DNA of 9,852 nt from JBJHBY01 sp050485745 (GTDB lineage: Bacteria; Pseudomonadota; Gammaproteobacteria; Pseudomonadales; CAMLJR01), in contig JBJHBY010000132.1 of assembly GCA_050485745.1 (NCBI GenBank), positions 1 through 9,852 of the forward strand. Direction: 5' to 3'. Shown here in pieces: positions 1 through 5,747 of this stretch. Position numbers and translations under genes: made by a program. The notes under the pieces are model-generated. The model saw only the letters and a program-made list of their open reading frames with translations. It ran no database searches and had not been told where the DNA came from. Numbering within the stretch: position 1 is the stretch's first letter; each line of letters starts with the position of its first letter.

Positions 1-122
1 ATCTGGGTGTGGACAACATTATCACGGACCGACCCGATGTATTGGCCCAACTACTGTCGGAGAGGGCAGAGTTGTCTGAAGCGGAACTCCTGCTGCTGCG
101 GTTGATGCATCGACTGCGTTGA
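1..122 (+). CDS. Glycerophosphodiester phosphodiesterase family protein, C-terminal fragment
   Basis: Only the last 39 codons are inside the window; the gene begins upstream, and the first complete codon is at base 3. The reading ends LGVDNIITDRPDVL followed by about 25 residues and a TGA stop. The pattern G-V-D-x-I-I-T-D-x-P is the typical closing strand of the GDPD TIM barrel, which hydrolyses glycerophosphodiesters to glycerol-3-phosphate and an alcohol. The tail, rich in Leu, Glu and Arg, is a probable terminal helix. The active-site His and Glu residues lie in the missing part, so substrate and location (cytoplasmic, periplasmic or fused to a membrane domain) cannot be judged. It runs in the same direction as ilvC, 112 bases away, with no clear terminator hairpin between them. 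The family call rests on this one motif. Confidence 0.75.
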   Translation, partial: LGVDNIITDRPDVLAQLLSERAELSEAELLLLRLMHRLR

Positions 123-133
123 CCGCCCCTTTA

Positions 134-148
134 TTGCGATTTATGCAA
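134..148. promoter_or_regulatory. Candidate LysR-type regulator box (TTGC-N7-GCAA) upstream of ilvC
   Basis: A perfect 4+4 inverted repeat, TTGC at 134-137 and GCAA at 145-148, contains a T-N11-A (T135 to A147), the generic LysR-type binding pattern. If transcription starts near 206, as the second TAGAAT box would predict, the site is centred near -65, the usual LysR recognition position. In E. coli, ilvC is activated by the LysR-type protein IlvY. No ilvY is visible next door here, so the link is inferred and the short repeat could be chance. Confidence 0.35.
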
Positions 149-170
149 CAGGCCATTCCAAACAATTCAT

Positions 171-199
171 TTTGTAGAATGCGGTCGCCACGCTAGAAT
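171..199 (+). promoter_or_regulatory. Candidate sigma70-type promoter for ilvC
   Basis: The -10 candidate TAGAAT at 194-199 matches the TATAAT consensus at four of six positions. It sits 17 bases after a weak -35 candidate TTTGTA (171-176). A second identical TAGAAT lies at 175-180 but has no recognisable -35 at normal spacing. A poor -35 fits a promoter that needs an activator, in line with the LysR-type-like box upstream. The resulting leader would be about 28 bases. Confidence 0.4.
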
Positions 200-234
200 G
201 CACCCGTCCAATTCAATGACCGTCGGAGCTGACT

Positions 235-1713
235 ATGTCAACCAACTATTTCAATACCTTGAACCTACGCCAACAGCTCGACCAACTGGGCCGCTGTCGG
301 TTCATGGACCGTGACGAATTTGCCAATGAATGTGATTTCCTGAAAGGCAAAAAGATCGTGATCGTCGGCTGTGGCGCCCAGGGCCTGAACCAGGGCCTGA
401 ACATGCGCGACTCCGGCCTCGACATCAGCTACGCCCTGCGCGCCGAAGCCATCGCGCAAAAGCGCCAGAGCTGGAAGAACGCCACCGACAACGGCTTCAC
501 CGTCGGTACCTATGAAGAGCTCATCCCCAAGGCTGACCTGGTGCTGAACCTGACCCCGGACAAGCAGCACTCCAGCGTGGTCGAGGCGATCATGCCGCTG
601 ATGAAAAAGGGCTCGGCCCTCGCCTACTCCCACGGCTTCAATATCGTCGAGGTCGGACAGCGCATCCGCGAGGACATCACCGTCGTCATGGTCGCACCGA
701 AGTGCCCCGGTTCGGAAGTCCGCGCCGAGTACCTGCGCGGCTTCGGCGTGCCCACCCTGATCGCCGTGCACCGCGAGAACGACCCCAACGGCGACGGCCT
801 GGAGATTGCCAAGGCCTACTGCGCCGCCACCGGAGGCCACCGCGCCGGTGTGCTGGAGTCGTCCTTTATCGCTGAAGTGAAGTCCGACCTGATGGGTGAA
901 CAGACCATCCTCTGCGGCATGCTGCAGACGGGCTCGATCCTCTGCTTCAACAAGATGGTCGAGGAAGGCATCGACGCCGGCTACGCCTCGAAGCTGGTGC
1001 AGTACGGCTGGGAAGTGATCACCGAGGCGATGAAGCACGGTGGCATCACCAACATGATGGACCGCCTGTCCAACCCGGCCAAGCTGCGCGCCTTCGAACT
1101 CTCCGAGGAGCTGAAGCAGATCATGCGCCCGCTCTACGAGAAACACATGGACGACATCATGAGCGGCGAGTTCTCCCGGACCATGATGCAGGACTGGGAC
1201 AACAACGACGCCAACCTGCTGAAGTGGCGTGCGGAGACCGGTGAGACCGCGTTCGAGAAAGCCAGCAACACCAGCGCCGAAATCAGCGAGCAGGCCTTCT
1301 TCGACCACGGCGTCCTGATGGTCGCCATGGTCAAGGCCGGTGTCGAGCTGGCCTTCGAGGTGATGACCTCCGCCGGCATCCTGCCGGAATCGGCCTACTA
1401 CGAATCCCTGCACGAGACTCCGCTGATCGCCAACACCATCGCGCGCAAGAAGCTGTACGAAATGAACGTGGTGATCTCGGACACCGCCGAATACGGCTGC
1501 TACCTGTTCGACCAGGCCTGCCGCCCCCTTCTCGGGGACTTCATGAGCAAGGTGCGCGGTGATGTCATTGGCCGCGGCATCGATGCAGCCGACAACGGCG
1601 CCGACAACCGCCGCCTGATCGAGGTCAACGACGCCATCCGCCGCCATCCGGTGGAGCAGATCGGCCGCACCCTGCGCGGCTACATGACGGCGATGCAGAA
1701 GATCGTCGGCTGA
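235..1713 (+). CDS. ilvC: Ketol-acid reductoisomerase (NADP+), class II long form
   Basis: This cytoplasmic enzyme carries out the second common step of valine and isoleucine synthesis: Mg2+-dependent alkyl migration and NADPH reduction of acetolactate or acetohydroxybutyrate. The 492 residues match the E. coli long form (491) almost throughout. The Rossmann fold has GCGAQG at 45-50, and R69, R77 and S79 are in positions expected to hold the NADPH phosphate. H133 and K156 belong to the active site, and metal ligands D218 and E222 lie in SDLMGEQ. The second knotted domain supplies E390 and E394 (YYESLHE) and S415 (NVVISDT). All are offset by one from the E. coli residues. The ATG is preceded by GGAG at 225-228 with a six-base spacer, and the N-terminus aligns with E. 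coli. The upstream gene is unrelated and no ilvBN or ilvY is present, so it is probably a single-gene unit ending at the hairpin at 1722-1753. Confidence 0.98.
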   Translation: MSTNYFNTLNLRQQLDQLGRCRFMDRDEFANECDFLKGKKIVIVGCGAQGLNQGLNMRDSGLDISYALRAEAIAQKRQSWKNATDNGFTVGTYEELIPKADLVLNLTPDKQHSSVVEAIMPLMKKGSALAYSHGFNIVEVGQRIREDITVVMVAPKCPGSEVRAEYLRGFGVPTLIAVHRENDPNGDGLEIAKAYCAATGGHRAGVLESSFIAEVKSDLMGEQTILCGMLQTGSILCFNKMVEEGIDAGYASKLVQYGWEVITEAMKHGGITNMMDRLSNPAKLRAFELSEELKQIMRPLYEKHMDDIMSGEFSRTMMQDWDNNDANLLKWRAETGETAFEKASNTSAEISEQAFFDHGVLMVAMVKAGVELAFEVMTSAGILPESAYYESLHETPLIANTIARKKLYEMNVVISDTAEYGCYLFDQACRPLLGDFMSKVRGDVIGRGIDAADNGADNRRLIEVNDAIRRHPVEQIGRTLRGYMTAMQKIVG

Positions 1714-1721
1714 GCCCCTCC

Positions 1722-1753
1722 TCTCCACCCGGCGTGACCACGCCGGGTGGAGG
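1722..1753. terminator. Strong hairpin between convergent ilvC and puuA
   Basis: A perfect 12-bp stem (CTCCACCCGGCG at 1723-1734, CGCCGGGTGGAG at 1741-1752) extends inward by a T-A pair (1735/1740), leaving a four-base loop, and outward by a wobble pair. It sits nine bases after the ilvC stop and 18 bases from the puuA stop, the place for a shared bidirectional terminator. No T-tract follows on either strand, so it is not a textbook intrinsic terminator. It may act with Rho or as a 3'-end stabiliser. Confidence 0.6.
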
Positions 1754-1770
1754 CTTCCCGGTCACGCCAT

Positions 1771-3111
1771 TCAAACATTGAGCAGCAGGAACTCCCGTTC
1801 CCACGAGCTGATCACCCGGAAAAACGTCTCGTACTCCTTCTCTTTCACCGCAATATAGGCGCGCACAAAGCGCTCGCCGAGAATTTCACGCAGGGCCCCG
1901 CATTCCGCCAGCAGTAGCAGGGACTGCTCCAGGCTGCGCGGCAGCTGATAGGGCATATCATAGGCACTGCCGGCGATCGGCTCGGTGGGCTGCAGGCGTT
2001 CGCAGATCCCCAGATAACCGCAGGCCAGTGACGCGGCAATCGCCAGGTAGGGGTTGACGTCGGCGCCGGCAAAGCGGTTCTCGACCCGGGTCGATGCGGC
2101 ATCGGAGATCGGCACACGCAGCCCGCAGGTGCGGTTGTCATAGCCCCACTGCACGTTGATCGGCGCCGCTTCGTGCTTGGCAATGCGCCGGTAGGAATTG
2201 ACGTTGGGTGCGAACAGCGCCATCGCCGCGGGCACATACTTCTGCAGGCCACCGATGTAGTGCATGAACAACTCGCTTTGCGCGCCCTCGGCCGTGGCAA
2301 AGATATTGTTGCCCTGGGCATCTTCCAGGCTCTGGTGGATATGCAGGGCACTGCCGGGCTCATTCTCCATCGGCTTGGCCAGAAAGGTGGCGTAAATACC
2401 ATGCCGCAGCGCCGCTTCACGCATGGTGCGCTTGAACAGAAAGACCTGGTCGGCGAGATTCAGCGCATTGCCATGCAGGAAGTTGATCTCCATCTGCGCT
2501 GCACCGGCCTCGTGGATCAGCGTGTCCACATCCAGTTCCATGGCTTCACAGAAGTCGTACATGTCCTCGAACACCGGGTCGAATTCGTTGACCGCGTCGA
2601 TGCTGTAGGACTGCCGCGCCGTCTCGGGCCGGCCGGAGCGCCCCACCGGGGGCGCCAGGGGAAAGTCCGGGTCGGTATTGCGGTTGACCAGGAAGAACTC
2701 CACCTCCGGGGCCACTACCGGACTCCAGCCCTTGGCCTCATACAGCTCCAGCACTCGCTTCAGCACATTGCGCGGCGACATTTCCAGGGGTCGCCCCTGG
2801 TGATCGAAGCAATCGTGGATGATCTGGGCGGTTGGGTCCTGGACCCAGGGAACAAGACGGATGGTCTCCGGGTCCGGCCGCAACACCATGTCCATCTCGC
2901 CCGGGTGCACCATCGACATGTCATCGGGCCAGTCGCCAGTGACGGTCTGCAGGAAAATCGACTCGGGCAGGCGCATCCCGCCCTCCTCGAGAAACTTCGC
3001 CGCAGGGATGATCTTGCCCCGCGCATTCCCGGTCAGGTCGGGGATCAGACACTCGACCTCGGTCACCCGCCGCTGCTTCAGCCAGTGACGAATCTGGATG
3101 GAATCACTCAC
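1771..3111 (-). CDS. puuA: Gamma-glutamylputrescine synthetase-like glutamine synthetase family enzyme
   Basis: This glutamine synthetase-fold ligase joins glutamate to an amine using ATP. Its partner PuuD makes putrescine or another polyamine the likely substrate, as in the E. coli Puu and Pseudomonas Spu pathways. The 446 residues include an N-terminal beta-grasp part with DLTGNARGK (25-33), which matches DLNG..RGK of PuuA. Metal-site EVEF has E136 and E138. E201 and E209 (QMEINF) and HIHQ (H257, H259) follow, then APNVNSYRRI (301-310), NRT (R327), ENRFAGADVNPYL (344-356) and a C-terminal SWEREFLL. The start chosen is GTG at 3111-3109. It overlaps the puuD TGA as GTGA and follows GAGGTGG. 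The frame stays open 40 codons further upstream, but that stretch lies within puuD and has no family similarity. Relatives act on other amines, for example isopropylamine (IpuC), so exact specificity is uncertain. Confidence 0.85.
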   Translation of the reverse strand: MSDSIQIRHWLKQRRVTEVECLIPDLTGNARGKIIPAAKFLEEGGMRLPESIFLQTVTGDWPDDMSMVHPGEMDMVLRPDPETIRLVPWVQDPTAQIIHDCFDHQGRPLEMSPRNVLKRVLELYEAKGWSPVVAPEVEFFLVNRNTDPDFPLAPPVGRSGRPETARQSYSIDAVNEFDPVFEDMYDFCEAMELDVDTLIHEAGAAQMEINFLHGNALNLADQVFLFKRTMREAALRHGIYATFLAKPMENEPGSALHIHQSLEDAQGNNIFATAEGAQSELFMHYIGGLQKYVPAAMALFAPNVNSYRRIAKHEAAPINVQWGYDNRTCGLRVPISDAASTRVENRFAGADVNPYLAIAASLACGYLGICERLQPTEPIAGSAYDMPYQLPRSLEQSLLLLAECGALREILGERFVRAYIAVKEKEYETFFRVISSWEREFLLLNV

Positions 3112-3896
3112 GGTGCCACCTCGCTGTACGAACGCAGGCGCCTCTGTGCCCGTTGCCTGCAGGCCTGGCCGAACGCCCGCAGGATCGCCGCGTAGAAGGG
3201 GTTGTCCTGGCAGCGCCACTCGGGGTGCCACTGCACTGCCAGGGCGAATGCCGACGCCCCGGCAACCGATGCCGCTTCGACCAGCCCATCCGGCGCGCGG
3301 GCCTCCACCAGCAAACCCGGCGCCAGCTGGCGAATGCCCTGGCCATGCACGGAATTGACCCGCTCCTCTTCACTGCCGGTGACCCGGGCCAGCAACCCAC
3401 CGGGCTCGATCAGAATCCTGTGGGCGGGGCCGTACTGGCCATCGAGATCGAGGTTGAGGTCCTCGCGGTGGTCGTCCAGCCCCGGTGTCTCATGCACCCG
3501 CTGGTGCAAACTGCCGCCAAGGGCGACGTTGAGCTCCTGCAGGCCGCGGCAGATGCCAAGCACCGGCACACCACGTTCGATGGCCAGGGGAATCAGCCGC
3601 AGGTTGAAGGCATCGCGTTCCGGGTCGCGCAGGTCGTCACCGGGCACGGCAGCCTCACCGTAATGATGGGGCTCGATATTCGAGTAGGCACCGGTGATCA
3701 GCAGGCCATCCAGGCGCTGCAGCAGGCAGTCCGGATCGAGCCGCCCCGGCAGAGCGGGAATGACCAGCGGTATCGCCGCAGCGGCATCGCACACGGCCTG
3801 CAGGTATTTCTCCCCGGCAACGTGTTGCCAGTGCGCAGCCTGCCTCTGGCGATCCGCGGTGACGCCAACCAGGGGAAGCGGAAGACACTCTTGCAT
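3108..3896 (-). CDS. puuD: Gamma-glutamyl-gamma-aminobutyrate hydrolase (peptidase C26)
   Basis: PuuD splits gamma-glutamyl-GABA into glutamate and GABA, the last step of the glutamylated putrescine route (Pseudomonas SpuA is equivalent). It is a cytoplasmic class I glutamine amidotransferase-like hydrolase. The 262 residues align along their length with E. coli PuuD (254). The nucleophile C116 is in GICRGLQEL, and H224 and E226 are in VQWHPEW, each two residues beyond the E. coli triad Cys114/His222/Glu224. Other family segments are DGLLITGAYSNIEPHHYG (63-80), NSVHGQG (181-187) and EARAPDGLVEA (198-208). The ATG at 3896 aligns with the family start but has no good Shine-Dalgarno. A promoter candidate at 3927-3955 would leave a leader of about 24 bases. 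It is first in a two-gene operon and overlaps puuA by four bases. Confidence 0.9.
   Translation of the reverse strand: MQECLPLPLVGVTADRQRQAAHWQHVAGEKYLQAVCDAAAAIPLVIPALPGRLDPDCLLQRLDGLLITGAYSNIEPHHYGEAAVPGDDLRDPERDAFNLRLIPLAIERGVPVLGICRGLQELNVALGGSLHQRVHETPGLDDHREDLNLDLDGQYGPAHRILIEPGGLLARVTGSEEERVNSVHGQGIRQLAPGLLVEARAPDGLVEAASVAGASAFALAVQWHPEWRCQDNPFYAAILRAFGQACRQRAQRRLRSYSEVAP
3116..3122 (-). promoter_or_regulatory. Ribosome binding site that fixes the GTG start of puuA
   Basis: On the minus strand GAGGTGG (3122-3116) lies four bases before the GTG at 3111-3109, or seven bases if only GAGG is counted. It is inside the last codons of puuD. Together with the GTGA stop/start overlap it supports translational coupling and argues against the longer upstream reading. 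Confidence 0.65.
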
Positions 3897-3926
3897 GATG
3901 GATTCGCAGGGAAGGTTTGTTGTCTG

Positions 3927-3955
3927 ACATTACTCCCGCCGTTGTCGCTTTTCAA
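3927..3955 (-). promoter_or_regulatory. Candidate sigma70-type promoter for puuDA
   Basis: On the minus strand TTGAAA (3955-3950, five of six to TTGACA) is followed after exactly 17 bases by TAATGT (3932-3927, three of six to TATAAT). The predicted start is near 3920. A nine-base palindrome, TGTC-A-GACA in the minus reading (3929-3921), sits between the -10 and the start, where a repressor could bind. No known PuuR or other operator sequence was recognised. Confidence 0.4.
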
Positions 3956-3984
3956 TGGGCCCGCGCGCCAATCGGAGGAGGCCC

Positions 3985-4013
3985 TTGCCCCGCGCGGCAA
4001 ACGGCGGTAGTTT
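3985..4013 (+). promoter_or_regulatory. Weak candidate promoter for the lipoprotein gene
   Basis: TTGCCC (3985-3990) and TAGTTT (4008-4013) are separated by 17 bases on the plus strand, about 90 bases before the lipoprotein ATG. The matches are only four and three of six, in a GC-rich stretch. The whole 3897-4108 divergent region otherwise holds the puuD promoter candidate and the inverted repeat at 4067-4089, and no convincing gene. Confidence 0.2.
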
Positions 4014-4066
4014 CATGGCAGCGGTGCCCACTTCGCAGCTGTTCCGGGCCCATCGACGACTACCCG

Positions 4067-4089
4067 GGAATCCAGAAATCCAGGATTCC
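4067..4089. repeat. Short inverted repeat and AATCCAG repeats before the lipoprotein gene
   Basis: GGAATCC (4067-4073) and GGATTCC (4083-4089) form a perfect 7+7 inverted repeat with a nine-base spacer. AATCCAG occurs at 4069-4075 and 4077-4083, with the related ATTCCAG at 4085-4091. The repeat ends six bases before the Shine-Dalgarno. It could be an operator or an mRNA hairpin affecting ribosome loading; neither is shown. Confidence 0.35.
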
Positions 4090-4108
4090 AGAAAAGAGGA
4101 GTCACGGT

Positions 4109-4528
4109 ATGCGCTTCATTCTGTTTGCCACCCTGTTCCCCCTGCTGCTGGCATTGTCCGGCTGCGCCAGCCCCCCCCGGGAAGAAGTCACCGTGGAGGA
4201 TCGACTGGCGCAGCGCGGCTACCAGCGCGGCGAGACGGTGCGCTCCATCCAGAACTACCGGCTGGATGGCTGGCACTTCCTGGACAGCCGCAATCTCATG
4301 ATCGAGACCGGCCCACGGCAACGCTACCTGGTGCAACTGCGCGCGTCCTGCCCGGAGTTATCCACTGCCAGTTCGATCGGTTTCACCAGTACCGCCGGGC
4401 AACTCAGCCACTTCGACAAGATCGTGCTCGAGGATGGGAGCGGCATGCGCCGCGACTGCATCATTGATCAGCTGTACCGGCTTAAACCCCTGCCGGATGA
4501 TGAGGAAGACGACAATACTGGCAACTGA
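4109..4528 (+). CDS. Small lipoprotein, resembles the DUF6491 family
   Basis: The product is a 139-residue probable lipoprotein of unknown function. Residues 1-18 form a lipoprotein signal peptide: R2, a hydrophobic core, and lipobox L16-S17-G18 before C19. Ala at the +2 position predicts the outer membrane in a gammaproteobacterium. The mature part has two further cysteines, C81 and C117, which could form a disulphide. The layout R-x-Y-L-V-x-L, a CPEL segment, SSIGF, a HFDKI segment and a late R-x-D-C-I-I-D-x-L resembles DUF6491, recalled from memory. The tail (129-139) is acidic. The start at 4109 is preceded by GAGGAG at 4096-4101 with a seven-base spacer; an open stretch back to 3917 has no such support and would bury the signal peptide. 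A C8 run follows the lipobox directly. cfa lies 97 bases downstream in the same direction. Confidence 0.85.
   Translation: MRFILFATLFPLLLALSGCASPPREEVTVEDRLAQRGYQRGETVRSIQNYRLDGWHFLDSRNLMIETGPRQRYLVQLRASCPELSTASSIGFTSTAGQLSHFDKIVLEDGSGMRRDCIIDQLYRLKPLPDDEEDDNTGN
4171..4178 (+). repeat. C8 homopolymer just after the lipobox
   Basis: Eight consecutive C residues span codons 21-24 of the lipoprotein (Ser-Pro-Pro-Arg), two residues after the lipidated Cys19. Gain or loss of one base would shift the frame and remove the mature domain. The frame is intact as given. Whether the tract varies in length cannot be seen from one sequence. Confidence 0.8.
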
Positions 4529-4530
4529 GC

Positions 4531-4547
4531 TCACCCGAGCCGGGTGA
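4531..4547. terminator. Small hairpin after the lipoprotein gene
   Basis: TCACCCG (4531-4537) and CGGGTGA (4541-4547) form a perfect 7-bp stem with a three-base loop, starting two bases after the lipoprotein stop. No T-run follows, so termination is uncertain. It may only partly separate this gene from cfa. Confidence 0.35.
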
Positions 4548-4598
4548 TGCACTGAAGCCGCAGCGGTCACGGATCGACGGTTCCAGGAAACGCGACCA

Positions 4599-4611
4599 GC
4601 AAGCGGCTTGC
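4599..4611. promoter_or_regulatory. Palindrome directly before the cfa ribosome binding site
   Basis: GCAAGC (4599-4604), one central G and GCTTGC (4606-4611) form a perfect 13-base odd palindrome that ends two bases before the Shine-Dalgarno. It could be a protein operator or an RNA hairpin (five-pair stem, CGG loop) affecting cfa translation. No known regulator site was recognised, and no clear cfa promoter is visible in 4529-4625. Confidence 0.35.
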
Positions 4612-4612
4612 A

Positions 4613-4620
4613 GGGAGGAG
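4613..4620 (+). promoter_or_regulatory. Strong ribosome binding site that decides the cfa start
   Basis: GGGAGGAG lies five bases before the ATG at 4626. A TTG six codons upstream is in frame, but using it would place the Shine-Dalgarno inside the coding sequence, so the ATG is preferred. Confidence 0.8.
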
Positions 4621-4625
4621 TCGCG

Positions 4626-5747
4626 ATGTTGACACGTCATCACGAAAACCTCGTCCGCGTCGTCTGCGAGCAGGCGGACATCCGCATCAACGGGGATCGC
4701 CCCTACGATATCCGTATCTACAATGACAGCTTCTACCGCCGCGCCATCAGCCAGGGCAGCCTGGGCCTCGGTGAAACCTACATGGAGCGCTGGTGGGATG
4801 CCGCCGCCGTCGACCAACTGGTGGAGCGCCTACTGCGCGTCGATGTCGAGCGCCATATCCGCGGCCCCCTGCGCAGTGCCGGCTACTGGCTGGCGACCCG
4901 CCTTTACAACCTGCAGAGCCGGCGCAGGGCACGCACCTCGATCGCCACGCACTACGACCTGGGCAACGATCTGTTCGAGGCGATGCTCGACCCGCTGATG
5001 AACTATTCCTGCGCCTACTGGGCAAATGCCGACGACCTGGCCGCCGCGCAGGCAGCAAAACTCGAGCTGATCTGCCGCAAGCTGGCGCTGGAGCCGGGCA
5101 TGCGCGTGCTGGACATCGGCTGTGGCTGGGGCGGCTTCGCCCGCTACGCCGCCACCCGTCACTGCGTCACCGTCACGGGCGTGACCCTGTCGAAGCAGCA
5201 GGCGGACTACGCCAGAGAGGCCTGCCGGGAGCTGCCCGTCGATATCCAGCTCAGGGATTATCGCGACGTCAACGAGCGCTTCGACCGGCTGGTCTCAATC
5301 GGCATGTTCGAACACGTCGGGCAACGCAACTACGCCACCTACATGCATACTGCACTGCGCTGTCTGGAGCCGGATGGCCTGTTCCTGCTGCACACCATCG
5401 GGCAGACACCGACCACCCGCAGCAACGATCCCTGGCTCGACAAGTACATCTTTCCCAACGGTGAAATCCCCTCGGTCCGGCAGATCAGTGAGGCCATGGA
5501 GCCCTGCTTCACCCTGGAGGACTGGCACAATTTCGGCCCCGACTACGACCGCACCCTGATGGCATGGAAGGGCAACTTCGAGGCCGCCTGGCCGCAGCTG
5601 AAGGAGCGCTACGACGAGCGCTTCCGGCGCATGTGGTCGTTCTATCTGATGTTCTGTGCCGGCCTGTTCCGGGCGCGGCGCCTGCAGCTCTGGCAACTGG
5701 TGCTGTCACCACGCCGCAGCGGGCGCCACTATCGCTCGGTGCGCTGA
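4626..5747 (+). CDS. cfa: Cyclopropane-fatty-acyl-phospholipid synthase
   Basis: Cfa transfers a methylene from S-adenosylmethionine to the cis double bond of acyl chains in membrane phospholipids, at the inner face of the cytoplasmic membrane. This changes membrane permeability and, in E. coli, aids acid and stationary-phase survival. The 373 residues (E. coli: 382) comprise an N-terminal lipid-binding part with DIRIYNDSFYRRA (28-40) and a methyltransferase fold. HYDLGNDLF is at 109-117, and the SAM motif VLDIGCGWGG is at 161-170. C129, E229 (MFEHVG), H256, I258 and Y307 all correspond to E. coli C139, E239, H266, I268 and Y317 with a constant shift of ten, so it should be active. It follows the lipoprotein gene and may be cotranscribed with it. 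It converges on fadE, with seven bases between the stops. Confidence 0.96.
   Translation: MLTRHHENLVRVVCEQADIRINGDRPYDIRIYNDSFYRRAISQGSLGLGETYMERWWDAAAVDQLVERLLRVDVERHIRGPLRSAGYWLATRLYNLQSRRRARTSIATHYDLGNDLFEAMLDPLMNYSCAYWANADDLAAAQAAKLELICRKLALEPGMRVLDIGCGWGGFARYAATRHCVTVTGVTLSKQQADYAREACRELPVDIQLRDYRDVNERFDRLVSIGMFEHVGQRNYATYMHTALRCLEPDGLFLLHTIGQTPTTRSNDPWLDKYIFPNGEIPSVRQISEAMEPCFTLEDWHNFGPDYDRTLMAWKGNFEAAWPQLKERYDERFRRMWSFYLMFCAGLFRARRLQLWQLVLSPRRSGRHYRSVR

Noticed and set aside
143..196. 17-codon open frame in the ilvC leader as a possible attenuator peptide
   Set aside because: It has one Ile and no Leu or Val, no terminator/antiterminator pair is visible, and it would begin upstream of the predicted transcript start.
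265..1728. 487-codon open frame antisense to ilvC, and similar long antisense frames over puuA (2173-3195), puuD (3153-4010), fadE (5893-7056, 7198-8298) and puuC (8261-9121)
   Set aside because: All lie in codon register with the sense gene, where an antisense stop needs a sense TTA, CTA or TCA codon. These are rare in this GC-rich genome, so long open frames arise automatically. The translations show no family motifs and the sense genes are certain.
3112..3231. 40-codon N-terminal extension of the PuuA-like enzyme
   Set aside because: It overlaps puuD, has no family similarity, and the GTG at 3111 has a Shine-Dalgarno and the GTGA overlap.
3917..4108. Upstream extension of the lipoprotein frame, starting at 3917
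   Set aside because: It would place 64 residues before a clear lipoprotein signal peptide, while the ATG at 4109 has a well-spaced GAGGAG.
4793..5464. 223-codon open frame overlapping cfa in another plus-strand frame
   Set aside because: Its translation is rich in Arg, Ala and Pro, as expected from an out-of-frame reading of GC-rich DNA, and cfa in the same place retains all catalytic residues.
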